Notes: generated from the letters alone by a model not told the origin. A DNA stretch of 64,000 nt from Lysobacter concretionis Ko07 = DSM 16239 (GCF_000768345.1 NZ_AVPS01000003.1:399971-463970); one strand, 5' to 3'. Shown: positions 43,491-52,088, counted from the first letter of the stretch. Translations and numbers: made by a program.

Positions 43491-43496
43491 ATTCTA
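43491..43496 (-). promoter_or_regulatory. Candidate -10 box of the gltX-zur operon
   Basis: The minus strand reads TAGAAT 27 bases before the gltX start codon. The -35 region is GC-rich and unconvincing. Confidence 0.4.
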
Positions 43497-43603
43497 CCGG
43501 AGCCGCCCTGGCAGGGCCTGGAGTGGGGCTGGGCGTCCCGTTGAGAGGGTGGGACTGCTGTGGCAATTTCCCGTCGACACACTCGTGGGACTGCCGCGGG
43601 CGT

Positions 43604-43958
43604 GGGGTACTCCGCCGGCTGGACCGCTGCGCGGCCCTTTATGCCGGCTGCGTACCCCCACGCCCACGGCTCCGACTGGTCTACGTTGGCGTGCCAGTGG
43701 TTGCATGGACACCGAATGTCGCCAAGACCATCGCGATGACTGGATGTGACCTCTCAGTAGGTTGTTCATCCGCGGCATCTCTGGAAGATGGGGGTTAGGA
43801 AGCCAACCCACCTGCCCTGTCGCTGCCGCTGCCGCTGTTGCGGTTGCGGTTGCTGTCGCTTGTCGCGGTTGCGGTTGCAGTGAGGTCGCATCGCCGGGTA
43901 TGCGGGGTGCGTAGCCGGCATAAAGGGCCGCAGCGCGGCCCAGTCGGCGGCGCACCCC
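43604..43958. repeat. Pair of inverted 55-bp palindromic repeats
   Basis: Copy A (43604-43658) and copy B (43904-43958) are inverted relatives, sharing GCGGCCCTTTATGCCGGCT in A and its complement in B. Each begins GGGGT and ends ACCCC, and each contains an inner GC palindrome. The 245 bases between them hold no gene but include a GGTTGC-rich stretch at about 43815-43880. Together with the tandem repeat this fills the 632-bp gap between gltX and lpxH. Confidence 0.75.
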
Positions 43959-44078
43959 GCGCACCCGGCACCTCGAACACCCGGGCACCCCGCGCACCCG
44001 GCACCTCGAACACCCGGGCACCCCGCGCACCCGGCGCCTCGTACACCCGGTACACCCGGGGCATCTCGTACACCCCCG
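43952..44078 (+). repeat. 33-bp tandem repeat upstream of lpxH
   Basis: Three near-identical 33-bp units (43952-43984, 43985-44017, 44018-44050) and a diverged fourth carry GCACCCCGCGCACCCGGC and CTCGAACACCCGG. The array ends six bases before the lpxH -10 box, so copy number could alter the promoter's upstream region. The period is a multiple of three and the lpxH frame is open through it, but the real start is downstream. Confidence 0.88.
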
Positions 44079-44083
44079 CCCCC

Positions 44084-44089
44084 TACAAT
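44084..44089 (+). promoter_or_regulatory. Candidate -10 hexamer of a leaderless lpxH promoter
   Basis: TACAAT ends 6 nt before the lpxH ATG, the same arrangement and sequence as at hutI. No ribosome binding site is visible. Confidence 0.5.
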
Positions 44090-44095
44090 GACCCG

Positions 44096-45088
44096 ATGAC
44101 CACGCTCTTCATCTCCGATCTCCACCTGGACGCCGAACGGCCGCAGATCACCGAACTGTTCGGCCGTTTCCTGCGCGAGGAAGCACGCGGCGCGGACGCG
44201 CTGTACATCCTGGGTGACCTGTTCGAAGCCTGGGTCGGCGACGACGATCCCTCGGAGACCGGCGCGTTCGTGGCCGATGAACTGCGGGCCGTGGCGGACG
44301 CCGGGACGCCGGTGTCGTTCATCCATGGCAACCGCGATTTCCTCCTCGGCGACAGCTATGCGCGCCGCGCCGGCATGGCGATCCTGCCCGACCCCAGCGT
44401 GATCCTGCTGTACGGCCGGCCCACGCTGCTGATGCACGGCGACACCCTGTGCACCGATGACCTCGCCTATCAGCAGTTCCGCAGCCAGACCCGCAACCCG
44501 GCCTGGCAGGCGCAGTTCCTGGCGCAGCCACTGGCCGCCCGCCTCGCATTCGCCCAGCAGGCGCGCGCGGCGAGCAAGGCGCACCAGTCCGGCCTGCAAT
44601 CGCAGGGGACGATGGAAACCATCACCGACGTTGCCGCCGCGACAGTGGCGGACACCTTCACCCGCTTCGGCATCGACACCCTGATCCACGGCCATACCCA
44701 CCGCCCGGCCGTGCACACGATCGACATCGGTGGCACGCCGCGCGAACGCATCGTGCTGGGCGACTGGTACGAGCAGGGCTCGGTATTGCGGCTGAACCGC
44801 GACGGCCACACGCTGGAATCGCTGAGTCAGGGATCTGAACAACGAGGATTCTGCTCGGCATTCCCGCAACCGCGGGACAAGCACGGAGCGCGCAGATCGT
44901 CTTGTAAAGGCGACCCGAAGGGCGAGTACAGCGAGCTCCCCAGAACCTCTGCTTTCAATGACTTGAAGTCACTGCCCCCCAGGAGCGTCGCCAGACTGCC
45001 GAGGGCAGGGCGACGAAATATCTCGCCGCCCTTCGCATCAACTCACAAGCCGGAACCGGCGCAGCCGCTCATTGCCTCGCCGTCGTAG
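44096..45088 (+). CDS. lpxH: UDP-2,3-diacylglucosamine hydrolase with an unusual C-terminal extension
   Basis: Protein of 330 residues, against about 240-250 for the family. It cleaves UDP-2,3-diacylglucosamine to lipid X in lipid A synthesis at the inner membrane face. Metallophosphoesterase motifs are FISDLHLD (5-12), [35 protein letters not shown] and [18 protein letters not shown] is close to the normal end. The normal protein should finish near residue 243 (HTLESL). The remaining 85 or so residues are encoded by an interspersed repeat and are basic and Ser/Pro-rich, so a stop codon appears to have been lost. The 3' end overlaps the convergent lipoprotein gene by 46 bases. Confidence 0.9.
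   Translation: MTTLFISDLHLDAERPQITELFGRFLREEARGADALYILGDLFEAWVGDDDPSETGAFVADELRAVADAGTPVSFIHGNRDFLLGDSYARRAGMAILPDPSVILLYGRPTLLMHGDTLCTDDLAYQQFRSQTRNPAWQAQFLAQPLAARLAFAQQARAASKAHQSGLQSQGTMETITDVAAATVADTFTRFGIDTLIHGHTHRPAVHTIDIGGTPRERIVLGDWYEQGSVLRLNRDGHTLESLSQGSEQRGFCSAFPQPRDKHGARRSSCKGDPKGEYSELPRTSAFNDLKSLPPRSVARLPRAGRRNISPPFASTHKPEPAQPLIASPS
44824..44970 (+). repeat. Diverged interspersed repeat inside the lpxH 3' end
   Basis: It shares with 22961-23048 the start AGTCAGGG...GAACAAC, the ATTCCCGC...GCGGGA palindrome and the end CCCAGAACCTCTGCTTTCAA. About 60 extra bases lie between the two halves. It encodes the extra C-terminus of LpxH. Confidence 0.7.
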
Positions 45089-45507
45089 GTGAACGTCGCG
45101 GTGAACTCGAACTCCTGTCCCGACATCGAGTCCTGACACGGCGTGCGCTGGATATCGAGCGTGAACGCCTTGCCACCATCGCTGCCGGTCAACTGGATGC
45201 CATCGTCGGCATCGGCGCTGCGCTCGGCCACCAGCAATTTGCCCGGCTGCATCTCCGGCGTGGTCCAGGTCAGCGCGGTGCCATCGACCGTCACCGACCA
45301 GAACGGCTCGTTGCCGCGCGCGTGGAACTGCGTGATCGACGCGTCCTGCGCATCCATCTGCATCGCGCCCTCAGCCATGTCGGTCGCAGCATCGGCCGCT
45401 GCCGGCGCGGTTACGGCGGGGGCGGACGGCTGCGGCTGGCAGGCCGTCAACGCGACCATCGCGCACGCCGAAACCAGCAACACCGAAATGGAACGGAATT
45501 TCGACAT
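45043..45507 (-). CDS. COG3650-type lipoprotein
   Basis: Protein of 154 residues starting at the ATG at 45505-45507 with GGGAGA upstream. A lipobox LTAC gives Cys23. After an Ala/Asp-rich linker the mature domain contains [24 protein letters not shown], the signature of COG3650-like proteins, and ends with two cysteines, in TPCQDSMSG and MSGCAG. Function is unknown; the domain recalls heat-shock HslJ/META-like beta folds. It lies 16 bases behind the DUF455 gene on the same strand. Confidence 0.8.
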   Translation of the reverse strand: MSKFRSISVLLVSACAMVALTACQPQPSAPAVTAPAAADAATDMAEGAMQMDAQDASITQFHARGNEPFWSVTVDGTALTWTTPEMQPGKLLVAERSADADDGIQLTGSDGGKAFTLDIQRTPCQDSMSGQEFEFTATFTYDGEAMSGCAGSGL

Positions 45508-45523
45508 GGGTATCTCCCTGGGG

Positions 45524-46384
45524 CTATCGATCAAGTGGAGCAAAGGCAGTCAACGCGCCCGCCGCGGTGACCGCCCGGTTCTCGATCGCATCCTGCAGCA
45601 TCGCCAGCTCCTCGTCATCGAAGCCCGCAGCACTTCGCGCCTCCAGATTGAACGGGCCGTACAACACGTCGCGCGCGTACTCGGCCAGCAACCGGCGAAA
45701 CGTCGGTCCCGGCTCGACGCCCGCGCGCTCGCAATACCAGCGGAACCAGCGCGAACCCGCAGCGACGTGGGCGACCTCCTCGCGCAGGATCAGCTCCAGG
45801 ATCGCGACCGTCGCCGCGTCGCCCAGCCCGCGCAACCGCTCGATCATCCCCGGCGTCACATCCAGCCCGCGCGCCTCCAGCACCCGCGGCACCAGCGCCA
45901 TCCGCGTCAAACCGTCGTGCGCGGTCTTCACCGCCATCTCCCACAGACCGTTGTGGGCATCGACGTCGCCGTAGTCGTGGCCCAACTGCCGCAGACGTTC
46001 CCGCAGCATCGAGAAATGCCGCGCCTCGTCCACCGCGACCCCGATCCAGTCCGCATAGAATTCCGGCGGCAACCCGCGGAACCGGTAAACCGCATCCCAG
46101 GCCAGATCGATCGCATTGAACTCGATGTGCGCGATCGCATGGATGAACGCCGCCCGGCCCTCGTCACTGCCCAGGCCACGCTTGGGCAACTCGCGCGGAT
46201 GCACCAACCGCGGCCGCGCCGGACGCCCCGGCAGGTCGATCAACTCCGCCGGCGGCGCATCGTCCGGGATCGCCAGCTCCCCTCGCGCGAACGCCTCGGC
46301 CGCAGCCAGCGTCGCCTCGACCTTCCCGTCAGGCGTGTCCGCATCCAGACACCCGCGGGCCGCTTCAAACAGATTCATCGTCAT
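45524..46384 (-). CDS. DUF455 ferritin-like protein
   Basis: Protein of 286 residues (an in-frame ATG at 46376-46378 is an equally possible start). Metal-binding ferritin-like motifs are visible: HAIAHIEFNAIDLAWDA, GVAVDEARHFSMLRERL and LREEVAHVAAGSRWF (ExxH-type pairs). LGHDYGDVDAHNGLWEM is characteristic of DUF455. A di-iron site is predicted, but no reaction is established for the family. It precedes the COG3650 lipoprotein gene by 16 bases in a two-gene unit. Confidence 0.87.
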   Translation of the reverse strand: MTMNLFEAARGCLDADTPDGKVEATLAAAEAFARGELAIPDDAPPAELIDLPGRPARPRLVHPRELPKRGLGSDEGRAAFIHAIAHIEFNAIDLAWDAVYRFRGLPPEFYADWIGVAVDEARHFSMLRERLRQLGHDYGDVDAHNGLWEMAVKTAHDGLTRMALVPRVLEARGLDVTPGMIERLRGLGDAATVAILELILREEVAHVAAGSRWFRWYCERAGVEPGPTFRRLLAEYARDVLYGPFNLEARSAAGFDDEELAMLQDAIENRAVTAAGALTAFAPLDR

Positions 46385-46452
46385 TTCCGGCCCAACCCGA
46401 CTCCACCACCAGCCCGATTCTCAAAGAACCCGCAACGCCGACGAACCACCCA

Positions 46453-46523
46453 AGCGGCTGTGGGGGCGCATTCCAACCAAGCGAATATCGTGGAGCGACC
46501 TGGAATGTGCCTCCGCAGCCGCT
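46453..46523. repeat. Conserved-loop hairpin, copy 1
   Basis: Stem arms 46453-46475 and 46501-46523 (23 bp, 20 matched) enclose the loop core CCAAGCGAAT...GGAGCGAC. It is part of a tandem duplication with copy 2, period 162 bp, which fills the gap between the DUF455 gene and purF (46385-46709). Confidence 0.88.
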
Positions 46524-46614
46524 ACCCATGAAACCCACCGCGCGTTTTCCCCCCAACTCCCGACACCGCCACCAGCCCGGCTCTCAATAACCCTCAACGC
46601 CGACGAACCACCCA

Positions 46615-46685
46615 AGCGGCTGTGGGGGCGCATTCCAACCAAGCGAATATCGCGGAGCGACTTGGAATGTGCCCCCACAGCCGCT
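46615..46685. repeat. Conserved-loop hairpin, copy 2
   Basis: Stem arms 46615-46637 and 46663-46685 (22 of 23 matched) enclose the same loop core. It lies 25 bases beyond the purF stop, so on the minus strand it may also form the purF mRNA 3' end. Confidence 0.88.
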
Positions 46686-46709
46686 ACCCATGAAACCAAC
46701 CGCGCGCTT

Positions 46710-48179
46710 TTACGAAGCCCGACGCGTCGTCTTCGCCTCGTCCGAACGCAGACGCTTGACCCGCTCGAAATAGTCGGCCTCCGCACCCGTCACGTACTCG
46801 CCGTTGAAACACGACGAATCGAAATGCTCCAGCCGATGCTTCGGACCCGACACCGACTCCTCCAGATCCGCCAGATCCTGGTAGATCAGCCAGTCGCACC
46901 CGAGCAGCGTCTCGATCTCCTCCTCGCTGCGCCCGTGCGCGATCAACTCCTCGCAACTGGGCATGTCGATGCCGTAGATGTTCGGATACCGCACCGGCGG
47001 CGCCGCCGAGGCCAGGTAGACCTTGCGCGCGCCCGCATCGCGCGCCATCTGCACGATCTGCCGCGACGTGGTGCCACGCACGATCGAATCGTCCACCAGC
47101 AACACGACCCGGTTGCGGAATTCCAGCGGAATCGGATTGAGCTTGCGACGCACCGATTTCACCCGCTGGTCCTGCCCCGGCATGATGAACGTGCGGCCGA
47201 CGTAGCGGTTCTTGATGAAGCCCTCGCGGTACTTCACCCCCAGCACGTGGGCGACCTCCAGCGCCGCATCGCGCGAGGAATCGGGAATCGGGATCACCGT
47301 GTCGATGTCGTGTCCGGGCCGCAGGCGCAGAATCTTCTCGCCCAGCTTCTGCCCCATCCGCATCCGCGCCTTGTGCACCGAGATGTCGTCGATCAGCGAA
47401 TCCGGCCGCGCGAAATACACGTACTCGAAGATGCACGGCGTGTGCACCCCCGGCTCGATGCATTGGCGCGCATGCAGCACACCGTCGGCGGTGATCACGA
47501 TCGCCTCACCCGGCAGTACGTCGCGCACCCGCTTGAATCCGGTCAGATCGAACGCCACCGACTCCGAGGCCACCGCGTACTCGTCGCCGGCCACGCCGGT
47601 GCGCTTGCCCAGCACCAGCGGCCGGATGCCGTTGGGATCGCGGAACGCGACCAGCCCCAGGCCCAGCACCGTGGCGACCACCGCGTAGCCACCCACGCAG
47701 CGCCGGTAGACGCCGGTCACCGCCTTGAACGCCGTCTCCGGCGACAGCGCCTCGCGACTGCCCAGTTCGTGCGCGAACACGTTCAACAGCACTTCCGAAT
47801 CCGACTCGGTATTGATGTTGCGACGGTCCTGCTGGAACACCTCGCTGCGCAGCGCGTCGGTGTTGACCAGGTTGCCGTTGTGCGCCAGCGCGATGCCGTA
47901 CGGCGAGTTGACGTAGAACGGCTGCGCCTCGTCATCGCCCTCGCTGCCGGCGGTCGGGTAGCGGCAGTGGCCGATGCCGACGTGCCCCACCAGCCGCCGC
48001 ATCGACTCGTCGTCGAACACGTCGCTGACCAGGCCATTGCCCTTGTGCAGCAACAAGCGATTGCCGTTGGCGATGGCCATGCCGGCCGCGTCCTGGCCGC
48101 GATGCTGGAGCACCATGAGGCCGTCGTAGAGTTGGGCCGCGACGTCGTGGTGGCCGACGATTCCGATAATGCCGCACAT
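46710..48179 (-). CDS. purF: Amidophosphoribosyltransferase
   Basis: Protein of 489 residues. It makes phosphoribosylamine from PRPP and glutamine, the first committed step of purine synthesis. It starts MCGIIGIVG, so Cys2 becomes the N-terminal nucleophile after Met removal, with no propeptide. Glutaminase motifs include [14 protein letters not shown] and [10 protein letters not shown]; the PRPP loop is [15 protein letters not shown]. The gene is 96 bases downstream of cvpA on the same strand, the common cvpA-purF order. Confidence 0.97.
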   Translation of the reverse strand: MCGIIGIVGHHDVAAQLYDGLMVLQHRGQDAAGMAIANGNRLLLHKGNGLVSDVFDDESMRRLVGHVGIGHCRYPTAGSEGDDEAQPFYVNSPYGIALAHNGNLVNTDALRSEVFQQDRRNINTESDSEVLLNVFAHELGSREALSPETAFKAVTGVYRRCVGGYAVVATVLGLGLVAFRDPNGIRPLVLGKRTGVAGDEYAVASESVAFDLTGFKRVRDVLPGEAIVITADGVLHARQCIEPGVHTPCIFEYVYFARPDSLIDDISVHKARMRMGQKLGEKILRLRPGHDIDTVIPIPDSSRDAALEVAHVLGVKYREGFIKNRYVGRTFIMPGQDQRVKSVRRKLNPIPLEFRNRVVLLVDDSIVRGTTSRQIVQMARDAGARKVYLASAAPPVRYPNIYGIDMPSCEELIAHGRSEEEIETLLGCDWLIYQDLADLEESVSGPKHRLEHFDSSCFNGEYVTGAEADYFERVKRLRSDEAKTTRRAS

Positions 48180-48275
48180 GGTGGTGGGTCCTGGATGGCT
48201 GGAAATTGGTCAATGGTCGCCGCGCTGGCGACAGGGGTTGTTGTGCAGGTTGTTGCCGTTGCGGGCGGGCAAGCA

Positions 48276-48896
48276 TCAATCGCCGGGCGTGGGAGGTATG
48301 GCCGGCGTTGGCAATTCTGGTGCTGGTAAATCCGATGCAGGCAAGGTCGACCCCGGCAGCATCGGCAGGCTGGCCGGCGACAGCAGCGCCGCACCTTCCG
48401 CCTCGCCGTGCAGATCCACCCGCCGGGCCACCCAGTCGGGCAACCAGATGGTCATCCACTGCGCTCCGGGCACGAACAGCGGCACCACCCGCGACGCCTG
48501 CCACGAGGCTTCGCGCGGGAGTTCGGTCAGTCCCAGCAGCAACAGCAACGCGCAGGCGATGAAGGCCCCACGGGCCGTCCCGAGCAGCAAGCCGAACATC
48601 CGGTCCAGCCCCGACAGGCCGACCGAGTGCGCCAGCTTGCGCACGATCCAGCCGACCAGCCCGACCACCATCAGCACCACGATGAAGGCCAGCGCGTAGC
48701 CGCCGAACAGCTGGCCCGCGCCCGGCTCGCCATCGCTGGCCAGCAGCAACGCGACCTGCGCACCGAACTGGAACGCCGCCCAGCCCGCCAGCAGCCACGC
48801 CGCCAACGATGCCAGCACGCCGATCAGCCCGCGCATCAATCCGAACAGGGCCGACACCGCGACGATCGCCAGCAACACCCAATCGATCGCACTCAT
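48276..48896 (-). CDS. cvpA: CvpA family membrane protein
   Basis: Protein of 206 residues with four membrane helices. It starts MSAIDWVLLAIVAVSALFGLMRGLI and contains LDRMFGLLLGTARGAFIACALLLL, the CvpA pattern. The last 40 residues are a Pro/Leu/Ala-rich tail. E. coli CvpA is needed for colicin V production and bile tolerance. It lies between the SPOR protein gene and purF in a folC-SPOR-cvpA-purF series on the minus strand, the arrangement seen in many gammaproteobacteria. Confidence 0.93.
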   Translation of the reverse strand: MSAIDWVLLAIVAVSALFGLMRGLIGVLASLAAWLLAGWAAFQFGAQVALLLASDGEPGAGQLFGGYALAFIVVLMVVGLVGWIVRKLAHSVGLSGLDRMFGLLLGTARGAFIACALLLLLGLTELPREASWQASRVVPLFVPGAQWMTIWLPDWVARRVDLHGEAEGAALLSPASLPMLPGSTLPASDLPAPELPTPAIPPTPGD

Positions 48897-48915
48897 TGCC
48901 GCGTCACGCCACGCC

Positions 48916-49953
48916 TCACGGGTGCGGACGCACGAAGCCGGAAATGCCCAGCTTGCTGGCCGCCTGCGCCTTGAGCTGGTCGGCGGCGGCACGGTCGGCC
49001 ACCGGCCCGACCTGCACCCGGGTCAGGGACTTGCCTTCCGCCGTGTTCGCCGACTCGACGAACGCGCTCAGGCCCAGGCTGCGCGCGCGGTCGCGCAGCG
49101 CGATCGCCTCGGCCTGGTTGCTGAACGCCCCCAGTTGCACGGCGAAGCCGACATTCGCGGCGGCGGGTTTCGATGGTGCCGGCACGGCGGCGGGCTTCGG
49201 CGCAGGCTTGGCGACGGCCGGCGGGGTGACCGGCGTCGCGTCCGCAGGCTTGGCGGCAACCGGCGCGTCCGGCTTCTTGGCCGGGCTGGACTCGGGCAAC
49301 GGCACCGGCTTGGACAAGGGGGCCGTCGATGCCGTGGCGCTGGAAGACGCGGCACCGGCGGCATCCGCCGGAACCGCATTGAGCACGACCACTTTCGCGC
49401 CGACGTCATCGCGCACCTGGCCGGACTGCAGCCGCGCCGCCTCTGCCGCGGCCCGGGATTCGTACGGGCCGATGCGCACCCGGTACAACGTGCGGCCATT
49501 GTTGGTGGTCGCCTCCTGGTAGCCCGGCAGCCTGGCAGCCTGCAAGGCAGCGACCACCCGCTGGGCATCCGCCGCACTGGCGTAGCTGCCGAAGCTGACC
49601 GCGTAATCACCGGCGGCCGTCGATGCCGGAAGCCGGCCCGTTTCCGTTTCGCCCGGCTGGGCATCAGCGCCGTCCGTGCGCGCGGCGCGGGTATCGACCG
49701 TGGGCAATGCGTCGGGATCGGCTGCAGGCCCGGCATCCGGCCCGGTCACGTGGGAGCCGCTGGCGGCACCGGGCGTCACCAGGGGCAGTTCACGGGTCTC
49801 GAACCCGTTCTTGGGAGCGCTGGGCAGATCCAGCGAAATGTCCGACACGCCGCTCTCGGGCGCGGGGCCCTTGATCAGCATCGGCAGGAAGATCACCGCG
49901 ATCGCGACCAGCACGGCGGCGCCGATCAGGCGCTGTTTCAGGGCAGGTTCCAT
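48916..49953 (-). CDS. SPOR domain protein (DedD-like) with two SPOR repeats
   Basis: Protein of 345 residues. An N-terminal membrane helix (9-27, LIGAAVLVAIAVIFLPMLI) is followed by a disordered linker. A first SPOR domain covers about 115-190 (YAVSFGSYASAADAQRVVAAL ... YRVRIGPYESRAAAEAA). A Pro/Ala/Lys-rich linker leads to a second SPOR domain at about 267-341 (FAVQLGAFSNQAEAIALRDRA ... TRVQVGPVADRAAADQLK). SPOR domains bind denuded septal peptidoglycan. DedD normally has one SPOR domain, so the duplication is notable. It is 19 bases upstream of cvpA. Confidence 0.9.
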   Translation of the reverse strand: MEPALKQRLIGAAVLVAIAVIFLPMLIKGPAPESGVSDISLDLPSAPKNGFETRELPLVTPGAASGSHVTGPDAGPAADPDALPTVDTRAARTDGADAQPGETETGRLPASTAAGDYAVSFGSYASAADAQRVVAALQAARLPGYQEATTNNGRTLYRVRIGPYESRAAAEAARLQSGQVRDDVGAKVVVLNAVPADAAGAASSSATASTAPLSKPVPLPESSPAKKPDAPVAAKPADATPVTPPAVAKPAPKPAAVPAPSKPAAANVGFAVQLGAFSNQAEAIALRDRARSLGLSAFVESANTAEGKSLTRVQVGPVADRAAADQLKAQAASKLGISGFVRPHP

Positions 49954-50043
49954 CGGATCTCGCAGGCAACGGGAGAAATGCCCGACGAATTATACCCTTG
50001 TGCCGGCAGCCCGCCGGGGCGCAGTCCGGTGCGCCTCAACCCG

Positions 50044-51408
50044 TCATTCAGGCGGTCGGCAGCTGCCCTCGGCCTGCAGCCAGGCCAACGCCGCCGAGGC
50101 GGTGTGGAAGGAGCCGAACACCAGGATCCGATCACCCGGTTTCGCCCCGTCGCAGGCCGCGGCGATGGCGTGCGCGACATCCGCATGACGGCCGCCCGAT
50201 GCCGCCGCGGTGCCGGCAAGGCGCGCGGCGAACGCATCGACACCAGTCCCGCGCGGCGCCTGCTCGACCAGTCCCGCCAGATGCCAGGAGCCGACCGCCC
50301 CGGCCAGTTCGGCCACGACGCCGATCGCGTCCTTGTCGGCCAGCGCGGCATACACCGCATGGGTGGTGCCGGCGGTCGGCGTCGCTTCCAGCCAGGCCGC
50401 CAACTCGTGCGCGGCCTGCGGGTTGTGGCCGACATCGACCACGACCTCCACGCCATTGCAGTCGAAGCGCTGCAGCCGGCCCGGCAGATCCGCGGCTGCC
50501 ACGCCGGCGACGATGGCGGCATCCGCCGGCGGTGTTTCCAGCGCGCGCAGCGCGGCGATCGCAACCGCGGCGTTGCGCAACTGCACCGGCGCCAGCAGGC
50601 GCGGGAACGGCAGGTCGACCCGGTAACCGACCTCGCGCCAGCGCCAGCGACCGGGTGGCACGTCGTCCTGGTCCTGGTCCTGGTCCTGGTCCTGGTCCTG
50701 ATCCAGATCCAGATCCCGGTCGTCGGAGCCATCGCCGTCGGCCGCGCGATCGATGAAGAAGTCGCAGCCGATCCGCACCGCCGACGCACCGATCGCGTAG
50801 GCATGACGCAGCACGCTCGACGGCGGGTCGTCGTCCCCGAGCACCAGCGGCTTCCAGCCGCGCGCGATGCCGGCCTTCTCGGTACCGATGGCCTCGCGGT
50901 CGTCGCCCAGGTAGTCCTGGTGATCGAGCGCCACCGTGGTGATCACCGCCACGTCCGGATCGACCAGGTTGGTCGCATCCAGCCGGCCGCCCAGCCCGAC
51001 CTCGAGGATCGCCAGGTCCAGCCCGGCACGCTCGAACAGCCACAACGCCGCCAGCGTGCCGTACTCGAAATAGGTCAGCGGGGTGTCGCCACGGGCGGCT
51101 TCGATCGCCTCGAACGCGGCGACGATGCCGGCATCGTCCACCGGCTTGCCGTCGATCCGGATGCGCTCGTTGTAGGCCCACAGATGCGGTGAGGTGTAGG
51201 CGCCCACTTTCCAGTGCGCCGCGCGTGCGATCGCCTCGATGAAGGCCACCGTCGAGCCCTTGCCGTTGGTGCCACCCACGGTGATCACCTGGCGGGCCGG
51301 TCGACCCAGTCCAAGCCGGCCGCCGACCTCGCGCACGCGTTCCAGCCCCATGTCGATCGACTTGGGGTGCAGCTGCTCGATCCGCTCGAGCCATCGGGTC
51401 AGGTTCAT
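50044..51408 (-). CDS. folC: Bifunctional folylpolyglutamate/dihydrofolate synthase
   Basis: Protein of 454 residues starting at the ATG at 51406-51408. It adds glutamate to folates and joins glutamate to dihydropteroate. Motifs are VITVGGTNGKGSTVAF (P-loop), YTSPHLWAYNERIRIDG, ILEVGLGGRLDATN and ALDHQDYLGDDREAIGTEKAGI. A run of Asp-Leu and Asp-Gln dipeptides at about residues 230-247 interrupts the middle and is encoded by a hexanucleotide repeat. It is followed by the SPOR protein gene on the same strand. It could have a folate-independent surface loop at the insert; the catalytic residues are intact. Confidence 0.95.
   Translation of the reverse strand: MNLTRWLERIEQLHPKSIDMGLERVREVGGRLGLGRPARQVITVGGTNGKGSTVAFIEAIARAAHWKVGAYTSPHLWAYNERIRIDGKPVDDAGIVAAFEAIEAARGDTPLTYFEYGTLAALWLFERAGLDLAILEVGLGGRLDATNLVDPDVAVITTVALDHQDYLGDDREAIGTEKAGIARGWKPLVLGDDDPPSSVLRHAYAIGASAVRIGCDFFIDRAADGDGSDDRDLDLDQDQDQDQDQDQDDVPPGRWRWREVGYRVDLPFPRLLAPVQLRNAAVAIAALRALETPPADAAIVAGVAAADLPGRLQRFDCNGVEVVVDVGHNPQAAHELAAWLEATPTAGTTHAVYAALADKDAIGVVAELAGAVGSWHLAGLVEQAPRGTGVDAFAARLAGTAAASGGRHADVAHAIAAACDGAKPGDRILVFGSFHTASAALAWLQAEGSCRPPE
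50665..50716. repeat. Hexanucleotide repeat within folC
   Basis: Five to six copies of GTCCTG are followed by two of ATCCAG (plus strand). Read in the folC frame it gives an Asp-Gln/Asp-Leu run. The unit is a multiple of three, so length changes keep the frame. Confidence 0.9.
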
Positions 51409-51446
51409 TGCAACGGGCCAAAAAGGGGGATGCGCATGATCCGCGC

Positions 51447-52088
51447 TTACAGCGCGCGATGCACCGCCTCGCCAAACAACGGGGTGTGGTGGCTGCAGTC
51501 GTTCAGGCGGACCACGTCGAGGTGATCGACATCCGGCCCTTCGAGCAGGTTCAGCGTGGTCGGCGCCTGGCGGAACGTCCACAACCGGCCGAACGGGATG
51601 CCCAGCACGTGGCACAGCAGCACCCGGTTGACCGCGTCGTGGGCGACCACCAGCAGGGTGTCGTCGGCGGCCATCCCGTCGGCGGCCCGGGCCAGCGCGG
51701 GCCAGGCGCGATCGAACACGTGCTGCAACGACTCGCCTTCCGGCATCAGCACCTCGTGCGGCTCGTGGCGCCAGGCCAGCAGGCGGGCGGGATCGCGTTC
51801 GTGGATCTCGCTGGCGAGCAGCCCCTCCCAGGTGCCGTGGGCGATCTCGGCCAGGCCCGCATCGAGCGTCAGCATCCCGGCGCGATCGCCCAGTGCCAGT
51901 TCGGCGGTGCGGCGCGCGCGCGACAACGGCGAGGCCACCGCGCGCGCAATCGCGACATCGCGCAGGCGCTCGCCCAACGCGCGGGCCTGGGCCTCGCCGG
52001 TCGCGGACAGCGGGATGTCGGCCTGGCCCTGGTAACGGCCTTCGGCGTTCCAGCTGGTTTCGCCGTGGCGGGCGAGCAGGATCTTCAT
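51447..52088 (-). CDS. Histidine phosphatase family protein (phosphoglycerate mutase-like)
   Basis: Protein of 213 residues. The catalytic LLARHGETSWNAEGRYQGQADIPLSATG has the phosphohistidine in RHG (8-10). ASPLSRARRTAEL, EIAHGTWEGLLASEI and VVAHDAVNRVLLCHVLGI complete the fold. It may be an alpha-ribazole phosphatase, a phosphoserine phosphatase or a general sugar phosphatase; no cobalamin genes are adjacent to support CobC. It is 38 bases upstream of folC on the same strand and divergent from the DUF3224 gene. Confidence 0.87.
   Translation of the reverse strand: MKILLARHGETSWNAEGRYQGQADIPLSATGEAQARALGERLRDVAIARAVASPLSRARRTAELALGDRAGMLTLDAGLAEIAHGTWEGLLASEIHERDPARLLAWRHEPHEVLMPEGESLQHVFDRAWPALARAADGMAADDTLLVVAHDAVNRVLLCHVLGIPFGRLWTFRQAPTTLNLLEGPDVDHLDVVRLNDCSHHTPLFGEAVHRAL

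Noticed and set aside
43952..44078. CRISPR-like array
   Set aside because: The 33-bp units are directly adjacent with no spacers, and no cas genes are present.
51447..52088. Assignment of the histidine phosphatase as CobC
   Set aside because: No cobalamin biosynthesis genes are nearby and the RHG family is too broad to assign a substrate.
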